The notes: generated from the letters alone by a model not told the origin. 64,000 nt of DNA from Gillisella vitis (GCF_014204625.1 NZ_JACHLU010000009.1:113632-177631), one strand, 5' to 3'. Shown: positions 45,281-54,819, counted from the stretch's first letter. Made by a program: numbers and translations.

Positions 45281-46336
45281 TTATCGATTTTGGCTTTGCT
45301 GCCTGCGCCATTCGCTGGGACTTTTGCCTGTCACCCGCAGAAATTCACGATTGAAGTTGGACTTGGTCATAAAGCCCGCTTCAAACACGATGCTGGTGAT
45401 GGGTTGATCGGTCTCACTCAGCAGGCGGCAGGCCTCTCCGACGCGATAGGTATTGACATATTGCGACACGCTGACGCCATGCACCCGGTTCACCGCGCTG
45501 GACACCGCCCGCACCGGCAGGCCCAATCGCCGGGCCAGTTTGCCAAGGTTCAGCTCCACATCCTTATAGAGTGCCTTGTCACGCATGATGGCGTGCAGCG
45601 CTTCAGCAATGCGGGCATCGTCTTCACTGGGATTGCGCTCTGATGGTGGTGGATGGGGGCTGTCCATCGGCGCGCGCTCGTCGCTCCCATCTGGCTCATC
45701 GCGGGCCGATCCGCTTTCGGCAAGCGAAGCGGCAAAGCCGAGCAACAGCAACATCACCGTTGTGAAGGCCGAAATCACTGCGGGCACGTGACGCCCATCA
45801 CTGATGGAAAAATCAAGACTGATGAAAATATCGCTTAAGGACGACATAATCAGCGTCGCCGCCATCAATTGCAGTGATCGGTACGAACGCAAAGCCCCAT
45901 CCAGCCGCGAAGCGCCAAGCCCATCCGGCCCAAGCCGCGCCAGCCACAACAGCGCCAGCCCATAGCCCATGAAAATCACAATCAGCGCCACATCAATCGG
46001 CGCGCCCCACACCACCGTGAGGAGCAGCAACAGCAGAACCGGCAAAGCATGGGGCCAATCTCGCCATGTATAACCTCTCGCCTGCTCGGTCAGGCTTCGA
46101 AACGCCAGAAAGCTCAAAGGCGGAATGCTGGCGGCCAGCACCGCCATCATTGGCATCACCGCAGTGATGCCATAGCCCCAGCGCAGGCCGGTGACAAAGG
46201 ATTGCAGCGTCATCACCGCAAGCAGCACCATAAACGGGCGCGCCGCCGGTTGATCCTCCGCATCCTCACGCCAGATGCGAATCAGGAAGCTGATCAGAAA
46301 CAGAGCAACAACAAAGGAAAGAGGAACAAAGATCAT
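45281..46336 (-). CDS. AraC-family regulator with N-terminal membrane domain
   Basis: This 351-residue protein has about seven hydrophobic segments in residues 1-215, a charged Pro-rich linker (about 215-240) and a C-terminal AraC domain. The latter includes LNLGKLARRLGLPVRAVSSA, VNTYRVGEACRLLSETDQPI and FEAGFMTKSNFNREFLRVTG. Membrane-bound AraC regulators of this layout sense envelope or unknown ligands. The gene stands between the orphan terminator and a divergent membrane-protein gene. The target is not known. Confidence 0.82.
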   Translation of the reverse strand: MIFVPLSFVVALFLISFLIRIWREDAEDQPAARPFMVLLAVMTLQSFVTGLRWGYGITAVMPMMAVLAASIPPLSFLAFRSLTEQARGYTWRDWPHALPVLLLLLLTVVWGAPIDVALIVIFMGYGLALLWLARLGPDGLGASRLDGALRSYRSLQLMAATLIMSSLSDIFISLDFSISDGRHVPAVISAFTTVMLLLLGFAASLAESGSARDEPDGSDERAPMDSPHPPPSERNPSEDDARIAEALHAIMRDKALYKDVELNLGKLARRLGLPVRAVSSAVNRVHGVSVSQYVNTYRVGEACRLLSETDQPITSIVFEAGFMTKSNFNREFLRVTGKSPSEWRRQQSQNR

Positions 46337-46473
46337 GGCAACACGCGAGCAGTGAACATCAGAGGACTATGCCCCAGATCGTGATTGGCGGCGACCTGTA
46401 ACGTGTTTCAGGTCGCAAGGCCGGATGAAAAGCGCAAAACCTTCAACATCACAACCCGTTGGAGCAAGCCCTC

Positions 46474-47211
46474 ATGAAAAAGCGTTATATCGCCCTTGGC
46501 ATTTTTGCAGCCTTTATCACTCTCTCCGCCGTCGATGGTGCGGTGGGCTACTGGCACCATGGCGAGACCATAAGCCCGCCGCTGGACCTGTCCACCGTCT
46601 CCAAAATCCGCATCGATGGTGCCGCCAGCATGATCACCGTGTCCACCCGGAAGGACAAGCCGCTGAGCGCGCAATTGGTTGGCCGCCGTGATGGTTGGGG
46701 TGCCTTGTGGCATTCCGGCTGGTCATCGCGCGATTGCCCGCAAAGTGGCACCATGCGGGTAGAGGATGACACGCTGGTGGTGGAAACCTCCAGCCTGTCG
46801 CGCTTCTTTGACTGGTCCGATTGCACCCTTGAACTGTCCGCCAATGTGCGGCCCGGCTCTGCCGTGCTGATACGCCAGCAGGCGGCCCGCATGACCCTGT
46901 CAGGCGATTATTCCACCGTGCGGGTCAATGCCGATGCCGGAGATTTTGCCCTTGATGGCCATGCCGACACGCTGGATGTTTCGGGGGCGGCCCTTCGCGC
47001 CCGCGCCGTGTTTGAAACCGTGATGAACACGGAAACAATCAGCTTTTCCGGCAAGATGATGGATGCCACCTTGCGCTTCATGGTGCCAACCCAGATCAGC
47101 TATCTGGTGGAAGCCACGGCATCCTTTATTGATAGCAGCCTGCCCAATACGCCGGGGGCCAAGCCCGCCATTACCATTCGCGGTGAGATGGTGCGGGCCA
47201 CAATCAAGTAG
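46474..47211 (+). CDS. Membrane-anchored DUF4097/GIN-like beta-helix protein
   Basis: From the ATG at 46474 the product has 245 residues. It has a signal anchor (residues 4-22) followed by a repeated short-strand region: STVSKIRIDGAASMITVSTR, then GSAVLIRQQAARMTLSGDYS and TVRVNADAGDFALDGHA. Such patterns are typical of the putative adhesin or DUF4097/DUF2807 beta-helix group. It is divergent from the AraC gene, which may regulate it. Its stop overlaps the end of the convergent acetyltransferase gene. Confidence 0.55.
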   Translation: MKKRYIALGIFAAFITLSAVDGAVGYWHHGETISPPLDLSTVSKIRIDGAASMITVSTRKDKPLSAQLVGRRDGWGALWHSGWSSRDCPQSGTMRVEDDTLVVETSSLSRFFDWSDCTLELSANVRPGSAVLIRQQAARMTLSGDYSTVRVNADAGDFALDGHADTLDVSGAALRARAVFETVMNTETISFSGKMMDATLRFMVPTQISYLVEATASFIDSSLPNTPGAKPAITIRGEMVRATIK

Positions 47212-47716
47212 GGCGATCGAGCTGAAGCTCCATGGCAGCCAGATCCAGCCAGCGGCCAAATTTGGTGCCAACCTGGCTGTGAATGCCGACAAGGCGAAAG
47301 CCCAGCTTTTCATGTAAACGGATCGAGGCCAGATTTCCGGCCTCGATGGCGGCAATCATCACATGCACATGGCCCGCTTTTGCCCGCTCGATCAACGCCT
47401 GCATCAGCAGCTTGCCAAGGCCGGCCCCACGGTGATCTTTATCCACGTAAACCGAATGTTCCACCGTGTGACGATAACCATCAAAGGCGCGCCAGTCGCC
47501 GTAGGATGCATAGCCTGCAACCCGGCCCCCCACCTCGGCCACCAGCACCGGAAAACCGCGACTGTTGCGCTGTTCCAGCCAGGCACGGCGGTTGTCCACA
47601 TCGATCAGCACATCATTCCAGATAGCGGTGGTGTGTTCAACGGCATGGTTATAAATGTCGCGGATGGCGGCAAGATCGCCGTCTACGGCATCACGGATCA
47701 GAATGTCAGATGTCAT
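47204..47716 (-). CDS. GNAT acetyltransferase, phosphinothricin acetyltransferase-like
   Basis: From the ATG at 47716 the product has 170 residues. GNAT features are IRDIYNHAVEHTTAIWND, GRVAGYASYGDWRAF, and the acetyl-CoA loop VYVDKDHRGAGLGKLLMQAL, followed by IAAIEAGNLASIRLHEKLGF. This pattern matches Pat/Bar-type N-acetyltransferases acting on phosphinothricin, methionine sulfoximine or related amino acids. It is convergent with the preceding gene. Substrate is inferred from family only. Confidence 0.82.
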   Translation of the reverse strand: MTSDILIRDAVDGDLAAIRDIYNHAVEHTTAIWNDVLIDVDNRRAWLEQRNSRGFPVLVAEVGGRVAGYASYGDWRAFDGYRHTVEHSVYVDKDHRGAGLGKLLMQALIERAKAGHVHVMIAAIEAGNLASIRLHEKLGFRLVGIHSQVGTKFGRWLDLAAMELQLDRPT

Positions 47717-47739
47717 GAAAATTCCGGTTTTCAACAGGA

Positions 47740-48393
47740 TTACAGGCTGATGGCCGTGACCACTGCCGAATAATGCACAGCCGCTGCCACCACCACAAAA
47801 CCATGCCAGATGGCATTTTGGAACCGCAATTTTTCCCAGATGTGAAAAATAACACCTGCGGAATAAAGCACACCACCCATCACAATCAACTGCATGGTCA
47901 CAGTCGGAAGGCGCGCTGAAAGCGGCTCGAACGCCAGAAGCCCGCTCCAGCCCATGGCCAGATACAGCAAAATCGCCAGCCGGTCATAACGGCCCGGATA
48001 CCGGCACTTCAGCACAATGCCCAGAATGGCCGTGGCCCAGATGCCAATCAGCAACAGCACAATCAACGGCTCATCGGCACCACGCTGCAAAAACGGCGTG
48101 TAGGTTGCGGCAATCAGCACAAAAATTGCCGAGTGATCAAGCCTGCGCAGATAGGATTTAAACCTGGAGCGCGGCCACATATTATAGGTGAACGAACAGC
48201 CCATCACCAGAACCAGCCCGATGCCATAGATCCAGCTGGCGGCAATGGCCCCATAACTGGTGAAAACCGTGGCGTAAAAAATCAAAGCGGTTACGCCGAC
48301 AAGCGCAAACACCACGCCAATGCCGTGCACGACGCCATCGGCAATCAATTCTTGAACATCATAGGGACGCCCGAAGCGAAAATCGTCGCTCAT
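47740..48393 (-). CDS. Hemolysin III / PAQR-family membrane protein
   Basis: This 217-residue protein has seven hydrophobic segments. Family residues include VQELIADGVVHGIGVVFALV, then SCSFTYNMWP-like and LRRLDHSAIFVLIAATYTPF, and a conserved IFHIWEKLRFQNAIWHGFVV end with the metal-binding histidine. The YqfA/TrhA group modulates membrane energetics and fatty acid homeostasis rather than lysing cells. It is close upstream of the acetyltransferase gene on the same strand. Confidence 0.88.
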   Translation of the reverse strand: MSDDFRFGRPYDVQELIADGVVHGIGVVFALVGVTALIFYATVFTSYGAIAASWIYGIGLVLVMGCSFTYNMWPRSRFKSYLRRLDHSAIFVLIAATYTPFLQRGADEPLIVLLLIGIWATAILGIVLKCRYPGRYDRLAILLYLAMGWSGLLAFEPLSARLPTVTMQLIVMGGVLYSAGVIFHIWEKLRFQNAIWHGFVVVAAAVHYSAVVTAISL

Positions 48394-48523
48394 ACTGTCT
48401 GTGCCATTCCTTTTTTAAAGGCTTATAAAAAGAGGATGCGGCAAATATGAGACTCCGGCAAGGGCCGGAGCGTGTGCATTGCAAAATTTACACCCATGCG
48501 CACGGATTTGCTGCGTGGCGACC

Positions 48524-48847
48524 TCAGTGGCGGGCACACTCCTGACAAAAAGGCGTGGCGGGCAAAAGCGCCAGCCGCTCCGGCGCAATCGGCACGCCGC
48601 AGGAGGTGCACAGGCCATAGGTGCCCTTGTCGATCCGGGTCATGGCGGCATCAATTGCCCGCAATTCCTGCTCACCGGCATGGCCCAGCCCTTCCAGCAC
48701 TTCATCATTTTCGGCTTCAACGGCCTGCTCTTCGCTGTCAGCACTGCGCAGGGCGTTGAGATCGCGGTCAATCTTGCCAAGCCGCCCGGTCAGTTCCTGC
48801 TGGCGCGCCAGCAGAACCTGATAATAGCCACTCATATCCACGGTCAT
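48524..48847 (-). CDS. TraR/DksA-type zinc-finger protein
   Basis: This 107-residue protein has an N-terminal coiled coil (residues about 5-65) and a C-terminal four-cysteine zinc finger CTSCGVPIAPERLALLPATP ending FCQEC. DksA-like proteins insert their coiled coil into the RNA polymerase secondary channel and modulate transcription under stress. This short version lacks some DksA residues at the tip. It sits 12 nt downstream of a UspA gene, so the two are probably co-transcribed. Confidence 0.87.
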   Translation of the reverse strand: MTVDMSGYYQVLLARQQELTGRLGKIDRDLNALRSADSEEQAVEAENDEVLEGLGHAGEQELRAIDAAMTRIDKGTYGLCTSCGVPIAPERLALLPATPFCQECARH

Positions 48848-48859
48848 GGCGCCTCTCCC

Positions 48860-49270
48860 TCAACGGTCCACCAGCACCGAGCATTTTGCATGGCGCACCA
48901 CACGGTCTGCCGTGGCACCAATGAGGTAGTTGGAAAAATCCGGCACATGCGACGCAATGATAATCAGATCAGCCTTGCGCTCTGTGGCGGTGGCCAGAAT
49001 TTCATGGGCAGGCGAGCCAATGCGCAATTCGGTCTCAGCGCTGATGCCGGTCTTGTCACGCAGGGCGGCCAGCTTGACCTTGCCATCCTCAATCGCGCTT
49101 TCCATGATTCCATGCGGAATATCGACGGCCAGATAGGTCGGTATCTGCTCGACAACCGCAACCAGCACAATCTGGCCGCCATCATCCAACAGGCTTTTCG
49201 CTTTTTTCAGGCTGCGCTCGCCCTTGTCCAATTGCCCGCAATCGACCGGCACAATAATTGTTTTGTACAT
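48860..49270 (-). CDS. Universal stress protein (UspA family)
   Basis: From the ATG at 49270 (GGAGAGG upstream) the product has 136 residues: MYKTIIVPVDCGQLDKGERS, then LVAVVEQIPTY, and the ATP-site pattern GSPAHEILATATERKADLII. It ends in YLIGATADRVVRHAKCSVLV. UspA proteins bind ATP and support survival in stasis and stress. It heads a small operon with the DksA-like gene. Longer upstream readings are not supported. Confidence 0.87.
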   Translation of the reverse strand: MYKTIIVPVDCGQLDKGERSLKKAKSLLDDGGQIVLVAVVEQIPTYLAVDIPHGIMESAIEDGKVKLAALRDKTGISAETELRIGSPAHEILATATERKADLIIIASHVPDFSNYLIGATADRVVRHAKCSVLVDR

Positions 49271-49521
49271 GACCCTCTCCTCACGTTTTTCCACCCGCCG
49301 TTGACGGGCTTGCAACCTGAGTATGCGCCATTCCATAAGGCGCACCTTGATTAGGATCAAATCGCCACTGTCTACAATTGATGAACGATATTTCACCAAT
49401 ATCATGACTTTATGAAACAATCAGGAGCGTCTATCGTCAGGGCAACACCCATGAGATCATGGCGCACCGGCCAAATCCCGGCGTGATGACAGCGCCCGTG
49501 ATGGCAGAGAAAGGCAACACA

Positions 49522-50481
49522 ATGAAGCGTCGTGACGTGCTGACAGCCGGGTCTGGCATTTTGGCCTCCAGTCTCTTGCCCAACACCGTATCAGCCGAAG
49601 GAAAGACCATGACCATCACAAAAGAGGACAGATTCGCCCTCACCCGACCGCTGCACGTGGGCCAATCGCATCTGGTGGTGCGCGATCTGGATATGACCTC
49701 CGGCTTCTATCAAAACATGCTGGGCCTTGCGGTGCTGGACAAAAGCGCAAGCGGCATGGTGCTGGGGGCGGGCAACACCCCCCTTTTGACCCTGACCACC
49801 CACGCAAGTGCCAAGCAGGCCCCGCGCAATGCGGCTGGCCTGTTTCACAACGCCTTTCTGCTGCCAAACCGCAAGGCGCTGGCACAATGGCTGTTTCAGG
49901 CGGCGCAAAACGGCGTACAACTGGATGGCGCATCCGACCATCTGGTCAGCGAGGCGATTTACCTGTCTGACCCCGAAGGCAATGGCATTGAAATCTACCG
50001 CGACCGCAGCCCGATGGAATGGACCTATCATGCTGACGGCACCGTCGAGATGGCAACCGAGCGGCTGAACCTGCAAGAGCTGTACAACAGCGCAGCGGCC
50101 GCTCCATCATGGGACGGAATGCCGGAAGGCTCGGCCATGGGCCATATCCACCTGCAAGTGGGCAATGTGGCGGAGGCCGATCGTTTCTATGAAGGCGTAC
50201 TCGGATTGAAGAAAATGGCCACATACCCCGGTGCCAGCTTCTTTGCCTCCGGCCAGTACCACCACCATATCGCCGCCAACATCTGGAACAGCCGTGGCGC
50301 AGGCGCAAGAGCCGATACCATGACCGGGTTGTCTGGCTATTCGCTGAGCTATAATGATCCGGCAGCGCTGACCAAGGCCTTGGCAACGCTGGAAGAACTG
50401 GAGATTCCAACGACACGAACAGCGGAAGGCGTGACCTTGAAGGATCCTTGGGGCATTGGGCTGACGCTCATGGCGGCCTAA
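49522..50481 (+). CDS. Two-domain VOC (glyoxalase/extradiol dioxygenase-like) protein with Tat-like leader
   Basis: From the ATG at 49522 the product has 319 residues. The leader MKRRDVLTAGSGILASSLLP contains twin arginines and a hydrophobic stretch, resembling a Tat signal. Two vicinal-oxygen-chelate domains follow: HVGQSHLVVRDLDMTSGFYQ with SDPEGNGIEIYRDR, and GHIHLQVGNVAEADRFYEG with a less complete end. Family members are metal-dependent dioxygenases or glyoxalases (CatE-like). An ATG at 49609 would give the usual cytoplasmic form. The substrate is unknown. Confidence 0.72.
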   Translation: MKRRDVLTAGSGILASSLLPNTVSAEGKTMTITKEDRFALTRPLHVGQSHLVVRDLDMTSGFYQNMLGLAVLDKSASGMVLGAGNTPLLTLTTHASAKQAPRNAAGLFHNAFLLPNRKALAQWLFQAAQNGVQLDGASDHLVSEAIYLSDPEGNGIEIYRDRSPMEWTYHADGTVEMATERLNLQELYNSAAAAPSWDGMPEGSAMGHIHLQVGNVAEADRFYEGVLGLKKMATYPGASFFASGQYHHHIAANIWNSRGAGARADTMTGLSGYSLSYNDPAALTKALATLEELEIPTTRTAEGVTLKDPWGIGLTLMAA

Positions 50482-51218
50482 TTCACCACCGCCGCCTTCA
50501 CCTTCACCGCCTCATCCAGATGCACAAACACCACGCCTTTTGCCTTCAGTGCTTTTAGCCCGACAGCCACACCTTCGCCTGCGGCGTGGGTGGGTTGGTT
50601 GATGTGGGCAATCAGCACATCGCCATCTTTGGCGTGGGCAAATTGTTGTTCGGTCTGTTTGGCACCCAGCAGCGAGCCGGAATCGCCATTGATGGAAAAG
50701 CCGCCAATCTGGTAGCCCATGGCCTTGATCTGGGTGATGGCAGAGGAGGAATATTTGGCCGTGGCATCACGATACCAGCGGGGCGCAGGAAAGCCTGCGT
50801 CCATCATGGCTTTGGCTCCGCCATCCACTTCCTTGGCCACCGCCTCCGGTGATCCGGCAGCAGCAATGCCATAGACCTTGGTGGGGTAATCAACGGCCGG
50901 AATGTGGTTTTCGCCGTGGTTTTCCACCTCGAACAGGTCCGGTCTGCTTTTCAGCACGGCCACGGCTTCCGGGTTGGTTTTGATCCAGCGGCCAGTGACA
51001 AAAATCGTCGCCTTGATGTTTTCATCCAGCAGGGTTGAGAGAATACGCATGTCGGTCTTGCCCATGCAGGCATCCAGCGTCACAGCGACATGGGCCGGTC
51101 CCTTGCTGGCAGGTAGCACATGCAGCTTTGGCTCGACCAGACCATCGCTGGCTGCAAAGGCCGAACCGCAGAGCACAACACAGCCAAAGCCAGCCAGCAC
51201 AACAGGGAAAAAACGCAT
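50478..51218 (-). CDS. Secreted polysaccharide deacetylase (NodB-homology) with altered motif 1
   Basis: From the ATG at 51218 the product has 246 residues with a signal peptide (MRFFPVVLAGFGCVVLCGSA). The NodB fold is visible: VAVTLDACMGKTDMRIL (motif 1), ATIFVTGRWIKTNPEAVAVL, and HGENH (motif 2, H-x3-H). RWYRDATAKYS and DGDVLIAHINQPTHAAGEG follow. Motif 1 usually reads TFDDG; here the second aspartate is replaced by Ala and Cys. Activity may therefore differ. The stop overlaps the end of the VOC gene, which is convergent. Confidence 0.75.
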   Translation of the reverse strand: MRFFPVVLAGFGCVVLCGSAFAASDGLVEPKLHVLPASKGPAHVAVTLDACMGKTDMRILSTLLDENIKATIFVTGRWIKTNPEAVAVLKSRPDLFEVENHGENHIPAVDYPTKVYGIAAAGSPEAVAKEVDGGAKAMMDAGFPAPRWYRDATAKYSSSAITQIKAMGYQIGGFSINGDSGSLLGAKQTEQQFAHAKDGDVLIAHINQPTHAAGEGVAVGLKALKAKGVVFVHLDEAVKVKAAVVN

Positions 51219-51330
51219 GGTGATACTCGTCAATGATGATGATGCGCGGGCAAAGCGCTCAAACTGATCCGCCGTCAAGACAAAATCGGTTGATGGCCGC
51301 AGCCATCCCATCACACATGGTTTTGAACAC

Positions 51331-51720
51331 TCAATTATACAGGTAATATTTGCTCCAGCTTGCTTTCGGCACTTCGGCACCGACCTGATAGGTGAAGCTG
51401 GTGACATCAAGATGATTGTTGCCCGTCTGGCAGGTGTATTTCAGCCGATACCAATGTTCACGGCTGCGAAACACGGCTCCCGGAGCCGAAAGCCTGTTGC
51501 CCGAAGCCACGGTTTTGGCAAAGGTATAGGCAATCACCTTATCGGGCCGAAATTGCCTGCTATCCTTGGCAATACGGTTCATTGCCTCAATATCGCAGCG
51601 CTGCTCCAGCCTTTCGCGCGGCGTCAGGGCGTCGAGCTGACGGACAACGGACGAATCCAGCGCATAGGCATTTTGAGCAAAAAACAGTGCCAGTAAGCCG
51701 GATACAACGCAAAGACGCAT
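51331..51720 (-). CDS. DUF930 family secreted protein
   Basis: This 129-residue protein has a signal peptide (residues 1-20), then SSVVRQLDALTPRERLEQRC, where the DUF930 domain starts. It continues with DIEAMNRIAKDSRQFRPDKV and has a second cysteine in LKYTCQTGNNHLDV, which probably forms a disulfide with the first. The family is rhizobial and of unknown function. It lies 112 nt upstream of the deacetylase gene on the same strand. Confidence 0.78.
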   Translation of the reverse strand: MRLCVVSGLLALFFAQNAYALDSSVVRQLDALTPRERLEQRCDIEAMNRIAKDSRQFRPDKVIAYTFAKTVASGNRLSAPGAVFRSREHWYRLKYTCQTGNNHLDVTSFTYQVGAEVPKASWSKYYLYN

Positions 51721-51813
51721 GGGTTTTTCCTAAAGAATCGCATTTTTGGGGAATGTATTACCTCACCCCCCATCAATCCAGAGTTTTTTGAGTTGATGCC
51801 GGTTTTGTGACCT

Positions 51814-51918
51814 AAAGCCTGTCGCAGTGAATAGGATTCACTGCGACAGGCTTTAGCTCTTTCTTTTTCGCATGGACGTTATCGTTTTATTGAGGACAAT
51901 AAAACGCGACATGCTGTA
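51814..51918. mobile_element. Family A TA-bounded MITE-like element (105 bp)
   Basis: Starts TAAAGCCTGTCGCAGTGAAT and ends CGCGACATGCTGTA. Both hairpins are complete. It lies in the promoter region of the oligopeptidase gene, about 40 nt from its start. Confidence 0.75.
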
Positions 51919-51956
51919 GTGACGGATTCCCCGGTTTTTGCTTGAACGTGCGTGCC

Positions 51957-54152
51957 ATGCTGACTATCTGTCTTGCAGCTTACGGCTTCATCGAACACAG
52001 CGAGAGTGCCCCCTTGTCCCATCTCCCAAAGTCCTCTTCGTCCAAAACAACCTTCCTCAACCTGCCTGCCGCGCCCATTGCGGCGAAAAAGCCGTTGAGC
52101 GATACCCGCCATGGCATCACCCGCACCGATGATTATGCCTGGCTGCGGGCCGACAACTGGCAGCAGATGTTCAAGGACACGTCCATTCTCGATGCGGAAA
52201 TCCGCGCCCATCTCGAGGCGGAAAATGCCTATATGGATGCGGCAATGGATGACACCAAAGCGCTGCAAAAGACCTTGTTTCATGAGATGAAGGGGCGAAT
52301 CAAGGAGGATGACTCCTCCATTCCCATGAAAGACGGCCCTTACGCCTATGGCTCGGCCTTTGTCACCGGCGGCGAGCAACCACGCTATTTCCGCATTCCG
52401 CGCGATGGCAACCCGCAGGATGAGAGCATCCGCGAACTGCTGCTGGATGGCGACAAGGAGGCCGCTGGCAAGGATTATTTTCGCCTTGCGGGCATTGATC
52501 ATTCCAACGACCACAGCCTTGGCATCTGGGGTTATGATGACAAGGGCTCGGAATATTTCACCCTGCGCATCCGCGATCTGACAACCGGCGTGGATCTGCC
52601 CGACGTGGTGGAAAACACCGCAGGCGATGGCATCTGGGCACCGGATGGCAAGAGCTTTTTCTATACGCTGCAAGACGATAACCACCGCCCCAGCAAGGTG
52701 TTTCATCACATCATCGGCCAGCCGCAATCGGCGGATCGGCTGGTCTATGAGGAAAAAGACCCCGGCTTTTTCATGGGCGTTGGCGGCTCGCTGCTGGATG
52801 ACTTTATTTATATCGACATTCACGACCATGAAACCTCGGAATATCGCCTGCTGTCGACCACTGATCTGACGGCAGAGCCAAAGCTGGTGGCGGAGCGCGA
52901 GGAAGGTGTGGAATATTCCATGACCGAGGGCGGGGATGTGTTTTTCATTCTCACCAATGCCGACGGCGCTCAGGATTTCAAAATCATGGAAGCGCCGGTC
53001 ACGGCACCGGGCAAGGAAAACTGGAAAGAACTGGTGCCCCATACACCGGGCCGCCTGATCCTGTCCCACATGGCCTATGCCCGCCATCTGATCTGGCTGG
53101 AGCGGCGCGATGGCCTGCCCCGCATCATGATCCGGGATCGCAAGACAGGCGAGGAACACGCGATTGATTTTGCCGAGGAAGCCTATTCGCTCGGGCTGTC
53201 GGGGGCTGCGGAATATGACACGGATGTGATCCGCTTTTCCTACTCCTCCATGACCACACCCAGCCAGCTTTATGATTACAACATGGCCACCCGCGAGCGG
53301 GTGCTTTTGAAAACCCAGGACGTGCCTTCCGGCCACAACCCGGATGATTACATCACCCGGCGGGTGTTTGCCAAAGCCCATGACGGCGAGGATGTGCCCG
53401 TGACCTTGCTCTATGGCAAAAACACGCCTCTTGATGGCTCTGCCCCCTGCCTGCTCTATGGCTATGGTGCCTATGGCGTCACCATTCCGGCCAGCTTCAA
53501 TACCTCCTGCCTGTCCTTGGTGGATCGCGGCTTTGTCTATGCCATTGCCCATATCCGGGGCGGCAAGGACAAGGGTTTTCAGTGGTATGAAGACGGCAAG
53601 ATGGAAAAGAAGGTCAATACCTTCAAGGATTTCATTGCCAGTGCCGATCATCTGGTGCGGGAAGGCTTCACCTCTTATGCAAATATCATTGCCGAGGGTG
53701 GCTCTGCCGGTGGCATGTTGATGGGGGCGATTGCCAATATGGCCCCGGAAAAATTCGGCGGCATTATCGCCGCCGTGCCGTTTGTGGATGTGCTCAACAC
53801 CATGCTGGATGACACCCTACCGCTGACCCCGCCAGAATGGCCGGAATGGGGCAACCCGATTGACTCGGAAGAGGAATATCGCTGGATTGCCGCCTACAGC
53901 CCTTACGACAACATAGGAGAAAAATCCTACCCTCCTGTTCTGGCGCTCTCCGGCCTGACGGACCCGCGTGTGACCTATTGGGAGCCGACCAAATGGGTGG
54001 CGCGCCTGCGCGAACACACCACCGGAAGCGCTCCGATCCTGTTGAAAACCAATATGGCGGCAGGCCATGGCGGCAAATCGGGCCGCTTCCAGCGGCTGGA
54101 AGAGGTGGCGTTTGAATATGCCTTTGCCATCAAGGTGGCTGGCAAAATCTAA
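51957..54152 (+). CDS. ptrB: Oligopeptidase B (S9A serine peptidase)
   Basis: From the ATG at 51957 the product has about 731 residues; a TTG at 52014 (SHLPKSSSSK) would give the usual cytoplasmic length. The beta-propeller domain begins RHGITRTDDYAWLRADNWQQ. The catalytic Ser lies in AEGGSAGGMLMG, Asp in LSGLTDPRV and His in AAGHGGKSGR. Oligopeptidase B cleaves short peptides after Arg and Lys in the cytosol. The gene is monocistronic. A family A element lies just upstream and may influence expression. Confidence 0.88.
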   Translation: MLTICLAAYGFIEHSESAPLSHLPKSSSSKTTFLNLPAAPIAAKKPLSDTRHGITRTDDYAWLRADNWQQMFKDTSILDAEIRAHLEAENAYMDAAMDDTKALQKTLFHEMKGRIKEDDSSIPMKDGPYAYGSAFVTGGEQPRYFRIPRDGNPQDESIRELLLDGDKEAAGKDYFRLAGIDHSNDHSLGIWGYDDKGSEYFTLRIRDLTTGVDLPDVVENTAGDGIWAPDGKSFFYTLQDDNHRPSKVFHHIIGQPQSADRLVYEEKDPGFFMGVGGSLLDDFIYIDIHDHETSEYRLLSTTDLTAEPKLVAEREEGVEYSMTEGGDVFFILTNADGAQDFKIMEAPVTAPGKENWKELVPHTPGRLILSHMAYARHLIWLERRDGLPRIMIRDRKTGEEHAIDFAEEAYSLGLSGAAEYDTDVIRFSYSSMTTPSQLYDYNMATRERVLLKTQDVPSGHNPDDYITRRVFAKAHDGEDVPVTLLYGKNTPLDGSAPCLLYGYGAYGVTIPASFNTSCLSLVDRGFVYAIAHIRGGKDKGFQWYEDGKMEKKVNTFKDFIASADHLVREGFTSYANIIAEGGSAGGMLMGAIANMAPEKFGGIIAAVPFVDVLNTMLDDTLPLTPPEWPEWGNPIDSEEEYRWIAAYSPYDNIGEKSYPPVLALSGLTDPRVTYWEPTKWVARLREHTTGSAPILLKTNMAAGHGGKSGRFQRLEEVAFEYAFAIKVAGKI

Positions 54153-54819
54153 CAAGGATGAACAGGGTACACGACGCAAAGGTTTTGATGTGCCGTTTAC
54201 CCCCTCATCCCCCTGCCGGGGACTTCTCCCCGCAGGGGAGAAGAGATGTGCGGCACTCTCCTGATCCTTGTCTTGCCCCGTATTTTCAACATGAAAGGGA
54301 GGTTGAGGCCTATCGTCTTGTGTTCTTCTCCCCTGCGGGGAGAAGGTGGCGGCAGCCGGATGAGGGGGTGCGTAGCCCAGAAATACGCGCGTCGCGTCCT
54401 GTGAACCGGAATCAGAGTACACGACATTCTAGCATTGAGTGCTTGGCTCCCCCCTCACCCCGCCTCCGCTTTGCTCGGCGGACCTCTCCCCGCCGGGGCG
54501 AGGAACCCATGAGCGTTGCTGTTCTTTCCGTCTTCTCCCCTGCGGGGAGAAGGTGGCGGCAGCCGGATGAGGGGGGCGAAGCCCAAAAATCCTTGCGTCG
54601 TGCCCTGTGAACCGGAATCGAAACAATACTCTAGAGTCTGTCAGGTTCAGATTGAACCAGACAGACTCTCGTTTCTCTTGTTTTCGTTTGTCTTTTCGGG
54701 AAAACCGGATTCCACTTTTCCCTGACAAACTCTAAATTTATCCTCGACGTTTCGTTACACTCGGGACAGGACCGAGGGTTGATGAAACGCCGAGTGATGC
54801 CAAGGCGCAAAATAGCTGA
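54153..54819. repeat. Dense block of RIME-like and family E repeats
   Basis: 54167-54399 is a family C element with GTACACGACGC and a diverged right end. 54417-54604 is a second family C element of the GTACACGACATTCTAGC subtype, uninterrupted relative of 44709-45001. 54633-54669 is a family E hairpin, followed by a TTTTCGTTTGTCTTTTCGG stretch. No gene lies between ptrB and the VirK gene. The open frames crossing this block are repeat sequence. Confidence 0.7.

Noticed and set aside
51879..53651. 590-residue open frame on the minus strand
   Set aside because: It is antisense to the clearly recognisable oligopeptidase B gene, has no family features and starts at no ribosome-binding site. It is a high-GC shadow frame.
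54158..54610. 150-residue open frame on the plus strand
   Set aside because: It consists of two RIME-like repeats read through. The residues merely translate the CTTCTCCCCTGCGGGGAG hairpins.
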